Shown here in pieces: positions 44,914 through 54,039 of a DNA stretch of 64,000 nucleotides. Where the stretch lies: contig FSRD01000003.1 of the NCBI GenBank assembly GCA_900129675.1, positions 372,001-436,000 of the forward strand, written 5' to 3'. The notes under the pieces are model-generated. The model had not been told where the DNA came from and searched no databases. It saw only the letters and a program-made list of their open reading frames with translations. This DNA comes from Bradyrhizobium erythrophlei. GTDB lineage: Bacteria; Pseudomonadota; Alphaproteobacteria; Rhizobiales; Xanthobacteraceae. Made by a program: the position numbers and the translations under genes. Position 1 is the stretch's first letter; each line of letters opens with the position of its first letter.

Positions 44914-45881
44914 CGGAGCTTCGGATTGAGCGCGTCGCGCAGCCAGTCGCCGAGCAGGTTGATGGAAAGGATCAACGCCGCGAGCGCCATGCCGGGGAAG
45001 GCGACGATCCACCATTCCCCGGAAAACAGATAATTGTTGCCGATGCCGATCAGGGTGCCGAGCGAGGGCATGGTATCGGGCATCCCTGAACCGAGAAACG
45101 ACAGCGTCGCCTCGGTGATGATGGCAAGCGCAAGGTTGATGGTGGCGATGACGAGGATCGGCCCCATCGTGTTGGGCAGCACGTGACGCAGCATGATGAC
45201 GGGGGCGGGCAGTCCGATCAGCTGTGCTGCGGCGACGTAATCCTTGCTCTTCTCCACCAGCACCGAGCCGCGCACGGTGCGGGCATATTGCACCCAGAAG
45301 CTGAGGCCGATCGCAACCACCAGCACGGCCAGCATGTTCATTGCGTCCAGCCGGTTGCCGAACACCGACTTGACCACGCCGTTGACGAGCAGAGCGATCA
45401 AAATGGCAGGGAAGGTGAGCTGCACGTCGGCGATCCGCATGATCAGGCCGTCGACGGCGCCGCCGACATAGCCCGCGATCAGGCCGAGCATGATGCCGAG
45501 CGCGCCGGAGAACAGGACGCCGAGCACGCCGACCACGAGCGAAATCCGCAGGCCGTACAGGATCGCCGAAAGCACGTCGCGGCCCTGCTCATCGGTCCCG
45601 AGCAGGAACGGGCTCTGGCCGTCGGCGGTCCACAGCGGCGCGATGCGCGAATTCATCAATTGAAGCTGTGCCGGATCGAACGGGTTCTGAACGGCCAGGA
45701 CGGAAGCGAAGATCGCCAGCAGGAAAAACAGGATCGTGATGGCCGCCGCCACCATTGTCAGCCTGGAACGGCGGAATGAATAGAACACGTCGCTTTCGAG
45801 CGCGCGCCGCAACCATCCGCGGCCGGCGCGGCCGCGCGGTGCGCTCGGTTCGGCTTGATGCGGGACTACGGCGTCGGACAT
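44910..45881 (-). CDS. Peptide ABC transporter permease, DppC-like (system 1)
   Basis: A 323-residue permease with a longer N-terminus than system 2. The first TM is TMVAAAITILFFLLAIFASVLAV near residue 45, followed by PFLLGTDEQGRDVLSAILYGLRISL. The coupling motif YVAAAQLIGLPAPVIMLRHVLPNT lies near residue 225. It precedes the DppD ATPase with a four-base overlap. Confidence 0.93.
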   Translation of the reverse strand: MSDAVVPHQAEPSAPRGRAGRGWLRRALESDVFYSFRRSRLTMVAAAITILFFLLAIFASVLAVQNPFDPAQLQLMNSRIAPLWTADGQSPFLLGTDEQGRDVLSAILYGLRISLVVGVLGVLFSGALGIMLGLIAGYVGGAVDGLIMRIADVQLTFPAILIALLVNGVVKSVFGNRLDAMNMLAVLVVAIGLSFWVQYARTVRGSVLVEKSKDYVAAAQLIGLPAPVIMLRHVLPNTMGPILVIATINLALAIITEATLSFLGSGMPDTMPSLGTLIGIGNNYLFSGEWWIVAFPGMALAALILSINLLGDWLRDALNPKLR

Positions 45882-45893
45882 GAAAATCTCGCT

Positions 45894-46874
45894 CTAGCCC
45901 GGACGGCTGATGGTCGAGCGCAAGCGCGGATCGACCACGGTATAGAGGATATCGACCACAAGATTGATGGTGACGAAGATCAGCGACACCATCAGCAGGT
46001 ACGCCGCCATGATCGGGATATCCACGTTTTGTACTGCCTGTACGAACAGCAAGCCCATGCCGGGCCACTGGAATACGGTTTCGGTGATGATTGCAAATGC
46101 AATAACCGAGCCAAACTGCAGCCCGGCCACGGTGATGACGGGAACCAGCGTGTTCTTCAGCGCGTGGCCGAAATGGATCGCCCGCGTCGTCAGCCCGCGG
46201 GCGCGGGCGAAGCGGATATAGTCGGTGCGAAGCACTTCGAGCATTTCGGCGCGCACCAGCCGCATGATCAGGGTCATCTGGAACAAGCCAAGCGTGATCG
46301 ACGGCATGATCAGCGCCTTGAGGCCGGAAACCGTGAGCAGGCCGGTGGTCCACCAGCCGAGCCGCACCACCTCGCCGCGGCCGAACGAGGGCAGCCAGCC
46401 CAGCGTCACCGCGAACAAATAGATCAGGAGGATGCCGATCAGGAAAGTCGGCAGCGAGATTCCGATCAGCGATACCGCCTGGAATATTTTGGCAAGCAAG
46501 GTGTCGCGCCGCAGCGCCGAATAGACGCCCATCAGGATGCCGAACACCATCGCGAAAATCGTGGCGCAGATCGCAAGTTCCAGCGTCGCCGGCATTCGCT
46601 CCTTCAGGAGGTCCGCGACCGGCTGGCGAAACTGGTAGGAGACGCCAAATTTGAATTGCGCGGCGTTGGCGAAATAGTGCACGAACTGGACCGGCACGGG
46701 ATCGTTGAGGCCGAGGGACTGGCGGATCGCGGCGCGCTCGGCGGCCGAGGTGTCGATCGCTACCATCTGGTTGACGGGGTCGCCGGCGAACCGGAACATC
46801 GAGAACGCGATGATGCCGACCGCGATCATGACGCCCATGGCCTGGATCGCCCGGCGAAGAGTGAAAGCGAGCAT
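45894..46874 (-). CDS. Peptide ABC transporter permease, DppB-like (system 1)
   Basis: A 326-residue permease starting MLAFTLRRAIQAMGVMIAVGIIAFSMF, with periplasmic LNDPVPVQFVHYFANAAQFKFGVSYQ and coupling motif YIRFARARGLTTRAIHFGHALKNTLVP. It forms the channel with the DppC-like protein that starts 13 bases downstream. Confidence 0.93.
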   Translation of the reverse strand: MLAFTLRRAIQAMGVMIAVGIIAFSMFRFAGDPVNQMVAIDTSAAERAAIRQSLGLNDPVPVQFVHYFANAAQFKFGVSYQFRQPVADLLKERMPATLELAICATIFAMVFGILMGVYSALRRDTLLAKIFQAVSLIGISLPTFLIGILLIYLFAVTLGWLPSFGRGEVVRLGWWTTGLLTVSGLKALIMPSITLGLFQMTLIMRLVRAEMLEVLRTDYIRFARARGLTTRAIHFGHALKNTLVPVITVAGLQFGSVIAFAIITETVFQWPGMGLLFVQAVQNVDIPIMAAYLLMVSLIFVTINLVVDILYTVVDPRLRSTISRPG

Positions 46875-46931
46875 GTGATCCTTTCACTTCTCTGTAAGTG
46901 TGGCGCGCGTCATTGCGAACCGTAACGAACA

Positions 46932-46958
46932 GTCCCGGAAGCGCGAGGCTCCCGGGAC
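46932..46958. terminator. Possible attenuator hairpin after the system 1 SBP
   Basis: GTCCCGG pairs with CCGGGAC around a 13-base loop, in the gap between the SBP stop (46975) and the DppB start (46874). No T-run follows. Such a hairpin could stabilise or partly end the SBP transcript, allowing more binding protein than permease. Confidence 0.35.
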
Positions 46959-46974
46959 CTGTGCATTCAAGCTG

Positions 46975-48573
46975 CTACTGCTGCTTCGTCGCCCAGTACA
47001 ACAGCACCTCGTTGTCCGCGCGCTGGGTCAATTTCACCTTGTTCGAGACGCCCCAGGCCAGGGCCTGCTGGTGCAGCGGGACGTAGCTGTAGTCCTTGTT
47101 TCCGATCTCGAAGGCCTGCTTGATCAACTGGTCGCGCTTGGCCGCATCGGTCTCGACCAGGATCTTGTCGGTGAGGACGTCTAGTTCCCTGTTGCAGTAC
47201 CCGCCGAGATTGGCTTCGCCGCGGTTGGGGTCCTTTTCGTCGTCCCGGCAGCCCATGATGTCGTGCAGCACGTTGTGCGAATCCGATGAGGCCGGCGTCC
47301 AGCCCAACATATAGAACGAGGTCTTGAACCCGCCGGGCTTCAAGACCTTGGCGAAGTACTGCTGCTTCGGCTGCGCCAGGAGGTCAACCTTGACGCCGAT
47401 GCGCGCCAGCATGCCGACCACGGCCTGGCAGATCGCGGAATCATTGACGTAACGGTCGTTGGGGCAATCCATCGTGACTTCGAAGCCCGTGGGGTAACCG
47501 GCCTCGGTCAGCAGTTTCTTGGCCCCGTCGGGGTCAAATTTCGGCCGCGTGAACTCCCTGGAAAGCGCATACAGCGGCGGGGCGACCATCAGCGCCGACG
47601 GGGTCGAGAGGCCGCGCATCACGCGTTTCTGGATCAGGTCGACGTCGACCGCCTTGTAGAAGGCTTCGCGGACGCGGATGTCCTTGAACGGGTTCTTGCC
47701 CTTGACGTTCGAGTACAGCAATTCGTCGCGGGTCTGGTCCATGCCGAGGAAGATGGTGCGCAGTTCCGGCCCGGTCAGAACCTTGGCGATCCCGCTCGCA
47801 TTGACGCGTTCAATGTCCTGAATCGGAACCGGCTCGATGACGTCGACTTCGCCCGAGAGCAGGGCGGCAACGCGCGTCGCGGCGGAAGCGATCGGCGTGA
47901 AGTCGATTTCCTTCAAATTATGTTCGGGCTTGCCCCACCAGTTCGGGTTAGCCTTGAACACGGTCTTCACGCCCGGCTGATGGCTCTCGATGTAGAATGG
48001 GCCGGTGCCGTTTTCGTGCAGCGATGCGTAGCTCGGCGTGGTCGCCGAGGCGGGAGTCGGCGCCACCGAGTTGTTTTCCTGGCACCACTTCTTGTCCATG
48101 ATGAACCAGCCGTCCCATTGCGAAACGAGAATCGGATTGGGCGAGTCGAGCATCACGTCGACCGTGTAATCGTCAACCTTGACGAACTTCGCGTCGGTCG
48201 CAACGTTGGTCAGAAAATTGGAGCCCGTGGCACGCACGCGATCCGCGGAAAAGATCACGTCCTCGGCGGTGAAGGGGTCGCCATTGTGGAACTTGACGCC
48301 CTTGCGCAGATGGAAGCGCCACTGGGTTGGTTTCAGGATTTCCCAGCTTTCCGCCAGTGCCGGAACGATCTTCAGATCCTTGTCGCGGGTGACCAGGCCC
48401 TCATAGACATGCGCATGATGGGCGATCGTCGTGGTTTCCTTGAGCGTATAGGGATCCAGCGATTTCAGGTCGCCCTGGTTGGCGTAGCGCAAGGTTTGGG
48501 CCGATGCCGGCAGCGTCGCAATCGCGACAGTTAAGGCTGTGGCCGTTGCAAGCAAACTCTGACGTACCGACAT
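46975..48573 (-). CDS. Peptide ABC transporter substrate-binding protein (system 1)
   Basis: A 532-residue SBP_bac_5 protein, first gene of the island. The signal peptide ends near residue 25 (ATLPASAQ), and the mature start is TLRYANQGDLKSLDPYTLKETTTIAHHAHVYEGL. LAESWEILKPTQWRFHLRKGVKFHNG is the classic family block. MGCRDDEKDPNRGEANLGGYC has two cysteines that might form a disulfide. It is only distantly similar to the system 2 SBP, so the two systems probably bind different ligands. Confidence 0.93.
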   Translation of the reverse strand: MSVRQSLLATATALTVAIATLPASAQTLRYANQGDLKSLDPYTLKETTTIAHHAHVYEGLVTRDKDLKIVPALAESWEILKPTQWRFHLRKGVKFHNGDPFTAEDVIFSADRVRATGSNFLTNVATDAKFVKVDDYTVDVMLDSPNPILVSQWDGWFIMDKKWCQENNSVAPTPASATTPSYASLHENGTGPFYIESHQPGVKTVFKANPNWWGKPEHNLKEIDFTPIASAATRVAALLSGEVDVIEPVPIQDIERVNASGIAKVLTGPELRTIFLGMDQTRDELLYSNVKGKNPFKDIRVREAFYKAVDVDLIQKRVMRGLSTPSALMVAPPLYALSREFTRPKFDPDGAKKLLTEAGYPTGFEVTMDCPNDRYVNDSAICQAVVGMLARIGVKVDLLAQPKQQYFAKVLKPGGFKTSFYMLGWTPASSDSHNVLHDIMGCRDDEKDPNRGEANLGGYCNRELDVLTDKILVETDAAKRDQLIKQAFEIGNKDYSYVPLHQQALAWGVSNKVKLTQRADNEVLLYWATKQQ

Positions 48574-48770
48574 ATGACCTTGTTCCCGTTATGGTCAGCC
48601 GGTTCGCGCGCTACCGGCAGATATTACCTTTTGTATTGTTGCCAGAGTTTGGCCGCCGCGCAAGCGCGATTTCCCGTATTGGCGAACCGGTTTGCGTCGC
48701 AATGCCGCAATGACTAGCTTCACCTTAAGCCGCGCGCGCAAGCGCGTGACATTCAACTTTCGGAGTGCCG

Positions 48771-50024
48771 ATGGCGGAATTGAAGGCCGATGTACTCGTC
48801 CTGGGTGCGGGCATGGTCGGCGTCGGCGCTGCGTTGCATCTGCAGAAGCGGGGCCGCGATGTGGTCCTGATCGACAAGCACGCGCTCGCCGGCGAAGAGA
48901 CCAGCTTTGGAAACGGCGGGCTGATCGAATGCGCCTCGGTGTTTCCCTACATGTTTCCACGGGATTTTCGCCAGATCCTTCGCTACGCGATGAACCGCTC
49001 GCCGCAGGTGCGCTACAGCCTGTTCGATCTTCCGGCGTTCCTGCCGTGGCTGGGGCGCTATTATCTGGCCTCTTCGCCGGCGCGGGCGCTGCACAGCGCA
49101 ATGGCCGAATTGCCGCTGATCCAGCGCAGCCTGATCGAGCACGAGGCGCTGATCGCGGAAGCCAAGGTGCCGGAGTTGTTGCGGCACACCGGCTGGATCA
49201 AGCTGTTTCGCTCCGAAGCGACGCTTGCCAATGCCGGCCGCGACCTCGAACGCGCCAAACAATATGGCGTTGCGAGCGAGATTCTCGATCCCAAGGCGAT
49301 CGCGGCGCGCGAGCCCAATCTAACCGGTGACTTCGCCGGCGCAACTTACTTTCCAACACCCGGCTTCGTTCCCGATCCCGGGGGCCTCGCCAAGGCCTAT
49401 GCGGCGCTGTTCGGCCGCAAGGGCGGGCGGTTTCTTGTCGGCGACGCGCGAACGCTCGAAGCGTCCGGCGGGCGATGGCGGGTGGCGACGCTGGAGGGGG
49501 CGGTGACCGCGCGCGAGGTCGTCGTCGCGATGGGGCCGTGGTCCGATCAGATATTCGGTCCGCTCGGCTATTCGATCCCGCTCAAAGTCAAGCGCGGCTA
49601 TCACCTGCATCTTCAGCCACGCGGCAACGCCGTGCTCAATCATCCCGTTCTGGACTCCGATCTCGGCTACCTGCTGGCGCCGATGAACCGCGGCATTCGC
49701 ATGACCACGGGTGTGGAGTTCGCCCGCCGCGATGCGCCGCCAACGCCGCTCCAGGTGCTGCGGGCGCTGCCGCGGGCGCATGCGCTGTTTCCGCTGGGAG
49801 ACCCGATCGAAGCCAAGCCATGGATGGGGGCGCGGCCCTGCTTGCCGGATATGCTGCCGGTGATCGGCAAGGCGCCCCGTCATGCCGGGCTGTGGTTCGA
49901 TTTCGGCCACCAGCACCACGGGCTGACGCTCGGGCCTGCAACCGGCCGTCTGCTGGCGGAAATGATGACCGGCGAGACCCCGTTCGCCGATATCAGGCCT
50001 TTTGCGGTGGAACGTTTTGGTTGA
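48771..50024 (+). CDS. FAD-dependent oxidoreductase, D-amino-acid dehydrogenase-like
   Basis: A 417-residue DAO-family flavoenzyme. The FAD motif is VLVLGAGMVGVGAALHLQKRG near residue 8, then ETSFGNGGLIECASVFPYMFPRD, the pattern of DadA-type dehydrogenases. The C-terminal GHQHHGLTLGPATGRLLAEMM completes the FAD site. GGAG lies 6 bases before the ATG. It is divergent from the peptide island and may oxidise D-amino acids or related amines released from imported peptides, which is inference. Confidence 0.88.
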   Translation: MAELKADVLVLGAGMVGVGAALHLQKRGRDVVLIDKHALAGEETSFGNGGLIECASVFPYMFPRDFRQILRYAMNRSPQVRYSLFDLPAFLPWLGRYYLASSPARALHSAMAELPLIQRSLIEHEALIAEAKVPELLRHTGWIKLFRSEATLANAGRDLERAKQYGVASEILDPKAIAAREPNLTGDFAGATYFPTPGFVPDPGGLAKAYAALFGRKGGRFLVGDARTLEASGGRWRVATLEGAVTAREVVVAMGPWSDQIFGPLGYSIPLKVKRGYHLHLQPRGNAVLNHPVLDSDLGYLLAPMNRGIRMTTGVEFARRDAPPTPLQVLRALPRAHALFPLGDPIEAKPWMGARPCLPDMLPVIGKAPRHAGLWFDFGHQHHGLTLGPATGRLLAEMMTGETPFADIRPFAVERFG

Positions 50025-50123
50025 CCATGTGGGACGAATGAGGGGCAAGGGCAGTGTCTTGTCCTTGCGTGACTCGGCCTGACGCGGCGATACTGCGGCA
50101 GGCGATCAAGAGAAGGAGCGGTC

Positions 50124-50375
50124 ATGAAGGTAAACGTCGAAATAGATTGCACGCCCCTCGAAGCCCGGCAGTTCATTGGGTTGCCGGATGTGCAGCCGAT
50201 GCAGACGGCCGTGATGGACAAGCTGCAACAGCAGATGCTGAGCAATATCGAAAAGGTCTCGCCCGAAGCCCTCATGCAGAGTTGGTTCACCTTCGATCCC
50301 AAGATCGCCGAGCGCTTTCAGGACATGTTCGTGACCATGGCCGGCCTCGGCGGCGCCAGCAAGAGTAAGAAATAG
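50124..50375 (+). CDS. DUF6489-like small protein
   Basis: An 83-residue protein: VNVEIDCTPLEARQFIGLPDV, then a helix with DKLQQQMLSNIEKVSPEALMQSWF. This looks like the DUF6489 family seen in alphaproteobacteria, of unknown function. The start is preceded by GAAGGAGCGG. It shares its last base with the GTG of the lipase-like gene, so the two are coupled. Confidence 0.75.
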   Translation: MKVNVEIDCTPLEARQFIGLPDVQPMQTAVMDKLQQQMLSNIEKVSPEALMQSWFTFDPKIAERFQDMFVTMAGLGGASKSKK

Positions 50376-51175
50376 TGGCCGCGACGGACCGGAGCGCGCC
50401 GGCGGAACAAAAAAAGCTTCGTGCACCGAGCCTGTTCCTGATGCTGGCCGAGGCGAGGAGCCTGTTCGAACTCAATTCGAGCCTGCTGCTGTCGCCGCTA
50501 TTGCTGCGCGCGCCGAAGGGCGACGGTCATCCGGTGCTGACGCTGCCGGGATTTCTCGCCAGCGACCTGTCGATGGCGCCGATGCGGCGATATCTCAAGG
50601 AACTCGGCTACGACGCCTATGCCTGGAATATGGGCCGCAATCTCGGCGGCATCTCCGGTCTGCGCGGCGCGCTGAGCGACCTCCTGAAACGGATTCACGA
50701 AACTACCGGGCGCAAGGTCTCCATCGTCGGCTGGAGTCTCGGCGGCGTCTACGCGCGCGATCTCGCACTGCAACTGCCGGACATGGTGCGATCGGTGATC
50801 ACGCTCGGCAGTCCGTTCGCCAATGATGTCAGGGCGACCAACGCCACGCGGCTCTACGAGGCGCTGTCGGGCGAGGGCGTGAACGACAATCCGGAGATCC
50901 GGGAGGCGATCGCCGGCGACCTGCCGGTTCCCGCTACCTCGATCTATTCCCGTACCGATGGCATCGTGAACTACCATACCTGCCTGCTGCGCCCGTCCAA
51001 AACGGCCGAAAATATCGAGGTCTATCTCGCCAGCCACGTCGGTCTGGGCGTCAATCCCGCCGCGCTATGGGCGGTGGCCGATCGGCTGGCGCAGCCGGAG
51101 GGCGAATTCAGGCAATTTGACCGATCGGGGCCGTTTGCCATTGCATATGCGCCCCCGGAAAATGCACAATCCTGA
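50375..51175 (+). CDS. Alpha/beta hydrolase (lipase/esterase-like)
   Basis: A 266-residue hydrolase. The nucleophile elbow is VGWSLGG with Ser121. HPVLTLPGFLASDLSMAPMRRYLKELGYDAYAW supplies the oxyanion-hole strand, and YSRTDGIVNYHTC near residue 195 probably holds the catalytic Asp. It starts at GTG coupled to DUF6489. Neighbours in lipid storage (WS/DGAT downstream) suggest a neutral-lipid or ester hydrolase. Confidence 0.82.
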   Translation: MAATDRSAPAEQKKLRAPSLFLMLAEARSLFELNSSLLLSPLLLRAPKGDGHPVLTLPGFLASDLSMAPMRRYLKELGYDAYAWNMGRNLGGISGLRGALSDLLKRIHETTGRKVSIVGWSLGGVYARDLALQLPDMVRSVITLGSPFANDVRATNATRLYEALSGEGVNDNPEIREAIAGDLPVPATSIYSRTDGIVNYHTCLLRPSKTAENIEVYLASHVGLGVNPAALWAVADRLAQPEGEFRQFDRSGPFAIAYAPPENAQS

Positions 51176-51259
51176 TCGATGTCCTGATATCTTCAGGGTC
51201 ATGTGAACGCCAGAAGCGCCGCCAAGGCGCCGCGTGATTTGTTTCTCGGGAGGAAAAAT

Positions 51260-52813
51260 ATGAGCGACGCCAAAAAGCTGTCCTCGATGGACGCCTCGTT
51301 CCTGTATCTGGAAACGCCGGAAATGCCGATGCATGTCGGAAGCATGGCGATCCTTCGCCTGCCCGAGAATTACAACGGCAATTTCTTCGAAGAGTTCAAG
51401 GCGATGATCGCCTCCCGGCTGCACATCGCGCCGATCCTGAAAGCGCGACTGGAAAAGGCGCCGCTCGATATCGATCATCCGTCCTGGGTCGAGGACGACC
51501 AGTTCGATATCGACCGCCATATTTTCCGCGGCAGCCTGCCTGCCCCCTACGACCGCGCGACGCTGGAGCGCATCGTCGGCTGGATGCATGCCAAACTGCT
51601 CAACCGCGCCCGTCCGCTCTGGGAGTTCTATGTCTTCGAGGGCATGAAGGACAACGAGATCGGGCTTTACTCCAAGATGCATCACGCCTGCATCGACGGC
51701 GGCGCCGGCGCAGCGCTCACCAACATGATCTACGACGTGACGCCGGTGCCGCGGGTGGTCGAGCCGCCGATTCCGCAAGCCAAGGGCGGGCCGGAGCCGC
51801 GCGACATCGCCGCCAACTTGATCGATTCCTATCAGGCGCTGTGGCGGCAGCCATTCGATGCCTCGTCGAGCCCGAAGACCATCGACCTGCCGCGCTCGGG
51901 AAAGAGCGACCTCGGGTCGATCCTGTTCGATAACGCCATGTTCCAGATCGAGAGCGCGGTGAAGTTCGCCAGCAGCGTGCCGACGATGCTCAAGAGCGTT
52001 TCCGAGGTGATCGGCAAGGTCACCGATCCCAATAAATCGCGCGACAGCATCGCCAGCATGGTTTCGCCCTCGACGATCCTGAACAAGGCGATCTCGTCGG
52101 AGCGCAGCTTTGCCGGCACCTCGATCTCGCTGTCGAAGGCCAAGGCGCTGGCCAAGCAATCCGGCGGCAAGCTCAACGACGTCGTGCTGGCGCTCGCCTC
52201 CGGCGTGGTGCGGCGCTATCTTTTGGAGCGCGGCGCCCTGCCGGCCAAGGCGATGACTGCCGCGGTGCCGATCTCGCTGCGCGAAGAGGGTAACACCGAC
52301 GCCAACAACCAGGTGTTCGGCATGATCTGCTCGATTGCCACCAACGTCGAGGATCCCAAGACGCGGCTGGAAACCATCATCGCGCAATCCACCAAGTCGA
52401 AGGAGATGTCGCATCCGCTGCGCGCCTTCATGCCGCAGGTCTCCAACATCTCGATGCTGGGCACGCCGATCCTGGTCCAGATCATGGCGCTGCTCTACAG
52501 CCGCTCCGATCTCTCCAACGTGCTGCCGCCGGCGGCCAACATCACGGTCTCTAACGTGCCGGGGCCGCGGCAGACGCTCTATGCGGCCGGCGCTGAGCTG
52601 CTGCACATCTTCCCGGTCTCGATCTCGACCCACGGGCTTGCGCTCAACATCACCGTGCAGAGCTATCGCGACCAGCTCGATTTCGGCTTCATCGCCGGCG
52701 CCAACATCATTCCCCATGTCCAGGTTTTGTGCGACATGCTTCCGCTCGAATTCGAGGCGCTGGAAAACGCGTTCGCGCCACCGCCCGCCGATATCAAGGG
52801 CGCAGCTGAATAG
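51260..52813 (+). CDS. Wax ester synthase/diacylglycerol acyltransferase
   Basis: A 517-residue WS/DGAT-family acyltransferase that joins acyl-CoA to fatty alcohols or diacylglycerol, making storage wax esters or triacylglycerol. The catalytic HHxxxDG motif is HHACIDG at residues 141-147. The N-terminal LSSMDASFLYLETPEMPMHVGSM and the late NITVSNVPGPRQTLY are family hallmarks. GGGAGG precedes the ATG at 51260; an earlier GTG frame has no such site. Confidence 0.92.
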   Translation: MSDAKKLSSMDASFLYLETPEMPMHVGSMAILRLPENYNGNFFEEFKAMIASRLHIAPILKARLEKAPLDIDHPSWVEDDQFDIDRHIFRGSLPAPYDRATLERIVGWMHAKLLNRARPLWEFYVFEGMKDNEIGLYSKMHHACIDGGAGAALTNMIYDVTPVPRVVEPPIPQAKGGPEPRDIAANLIDSYQALWRQPFDASSSPKTIDLPRSGKSDLGSILFDNAMFQIESAVKFASSVPTMLKSVSEVIGKVTDPNKSRDSIASMVSPSTILNKAISSERSFAGTSISLSKAKALAKQSGGKLNDVVLALASGVVRRYLLERGALPAKAMTAAVPISLREEGNTDANNQVFGMICSIATNVEDPKTRLETIIAQSTKSKEMSHPLRAFMPQVSNISMLGTPILVQIMALLYSRSDLSNVLPPAANITVSNVPGPRQTLYAAGAELLHIFPVSISTHGLALNITVQSYRDQLDFGFIAGANIIPHVQVLCDMLPLEFEALENAFAPPPADIKGAAE

Positions 52814-52815
52814 GG

Positions 52816-52884
52816 GCATGATCCGAAAAAAGCCTGCCCCGCACTTGATGCGGGGTGGGAAACCGGTTTTTCGACAGATCATGC
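52816..52884. repeat. GCATGATC...GATCATGC dispersed repeat, copy 2
   Basis: An inverted-repeat element with GCCTGCCCCGCACTTGATGCGGGGTGGG as an internal hairpin and GGAAACCGGTTTTTCG near the right end. It follows the WS/DGAT stop by two bases, between that gene and the epoxide hydrolase. Related to 31825-31894. Confidence 0.65.
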
Positions 52885-52908
52885 CCAAGAGAAAACAGAG
52901 ATCGTTCG

Positions 52909-53904
52909 ATGATAGAGATGCCGCCGCTGCAGTTCGCCCAGACCAACGGGATCCGCATGGGCTATTACGAGGCGGGCCCGACAACCGACAAGCCACCGGT
53001 CATTCTCTGCCATGGCTGGCCGGAGATCGCATTTTCCTGGCGTTACCAGCTCAAGGCGCTGGGCGAGGCCGGCATCCGCGTGATCGCGCCGGACCAGCGC
53101 GGCTATGGCGCGACCGACCGGCCGGAGCCGGTCGAAGCCTATGACATGGAGCACCTGACCGGCGATCTCGTCGGCCTGCTCGACCATTTGAAGATCGACA
53201 AGGCGATTTTTGTCGGCCACGACTGGGGCGGTTTTGTCGTCTGGCAGATGCCGCTGCGGCATCCTTCACGCGTCGCCGGGGTCGTCGGGGTCAACACGCC
53301 TCACCTGGGTCGCGCGCCGGCAGATCCGATCGAGCTGTTCCGCCAGCGCTTCGGCGACAGCATGTATATCGTGCAGTTTCAGGCCCCCGGCCGCGAACCC
53401 GACAAGATCTTCGGCAGCCGTGTCGAGCAGACGTTCGACGCCTTCATGCGCAAGCCGGTGACGCGCCCCGAAGGCACGCCGAAAGAACAGCCTATTGCGG
53501 GCGTCGGCGCGTCAGCGCGACTCAATCTGGCGTTTCCGCAGATGATCGCGAATTACGACGCCAAGCACGATCCGCGCACGCCGATCCTGTCGCCGGAGGA
53601 AAAGCAGGTCTTCGTCGACACCTTTACGAAGACGGGCTTCACGGGCGGCATCAACTGGTATCGCAACTTCACCCGCAACTGGCAGGGCTCGGCCGGCCTC
53701 GATTACACCGTACGGGTGCCGTCGCTGATGATCATGGCCGAGAACGACGCGGTGCTGCCGCCCTCCGCCGCCGACGGCATGGAGAAGCTCGTTCCCGATC
53801 TGGAAAAATATCTGGTCCGGGGCAGCGGCCATTGGACGCAGCAGGAAAAGCCGGAAGAGGTCAGCGCCAAACTGATCGAATGGCGTAGGAAGAGATTTGG
53901 GTGA
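52909..53904 (+). CDS. Epoxide hydrolase-like alpha/beta hydrolase
   Basis: A 331-residue soluble hydrolase. The oxyanion loop HGWPE is at residues 35-39, and the nucleophile is Asp105 in GHDWGG, which makes it an epoxide-hydrolase or haloalkane-type enzyme rather than an esterase. A helical cap (residues ~145-240) contains several tyrosines that could activate the epoxide. The His is in GSGHWTQQEKPEEV. An earlier in-frame start falls in the upstream repeat. Confidence 0.88.
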   Translation: MIEMPPLQFAQTNGIRMGYYEAGPTTDKPPVILCHGWPEIAFSWRYQLKALGEAGIRVIAPDQRGYGATDRPEPVEAYDMEHLTGDLVGLLDHLKIDKAIFVGHDWGGFVVWQMPLRHPSRVAGVVGVNTPHLGRAPADPIELFRQRFGDSMYIVQFQAPGREPDKIFGSRVEQTFDAFMRKPVTRPEGTPKEQPIAGVGASARLNLAFPQMIANYDAKHDPRTPILSPEEKQVFVDTFTKTGFTGGINWYRNFTRNWQGSAGLDYTVRVPSLMIMAENDAVLPPSAADGMEKLVPDLEKYLVRGSGHWTQQEKPEEVSAKLIEWRRKRFG

Positions 53905-53926
53905 GGCGACGCAGGGACAACAATTT

Positions 53927-54011
53927 CGTCATTGCGAGGAGCGCAGCGACGAAGCAATCCATTCTTTCTTTTTGCCGCGCGATGGATTGCTTCGCTTCGC
54001 TCGCAATTACG
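53927..54011. repeat. Family A palindromic repeat, copy 5
   Basis: CGTCATTGCGAGGAGC and GAAGCAATCCAT mirrored by ATGGATTGCTTCG and GCTCGCAATTACG, with one mismatch in the right arm. It ends about 29 bases before the CYP102-type start and may carry that gene's leader. Confidence 0.82.
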
Positions 54012-54039
54012 GTTGAGGCAGGCAGGAGACAAACTCGCA

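Noticed and set aside
50124..50375. Calling the 83-residue protein a phasin
   Set aside because: It lacks the long Ala/Lys/Glu helices of phasins and fits DUF6489 better; the real phasin is at 62.2 kb.
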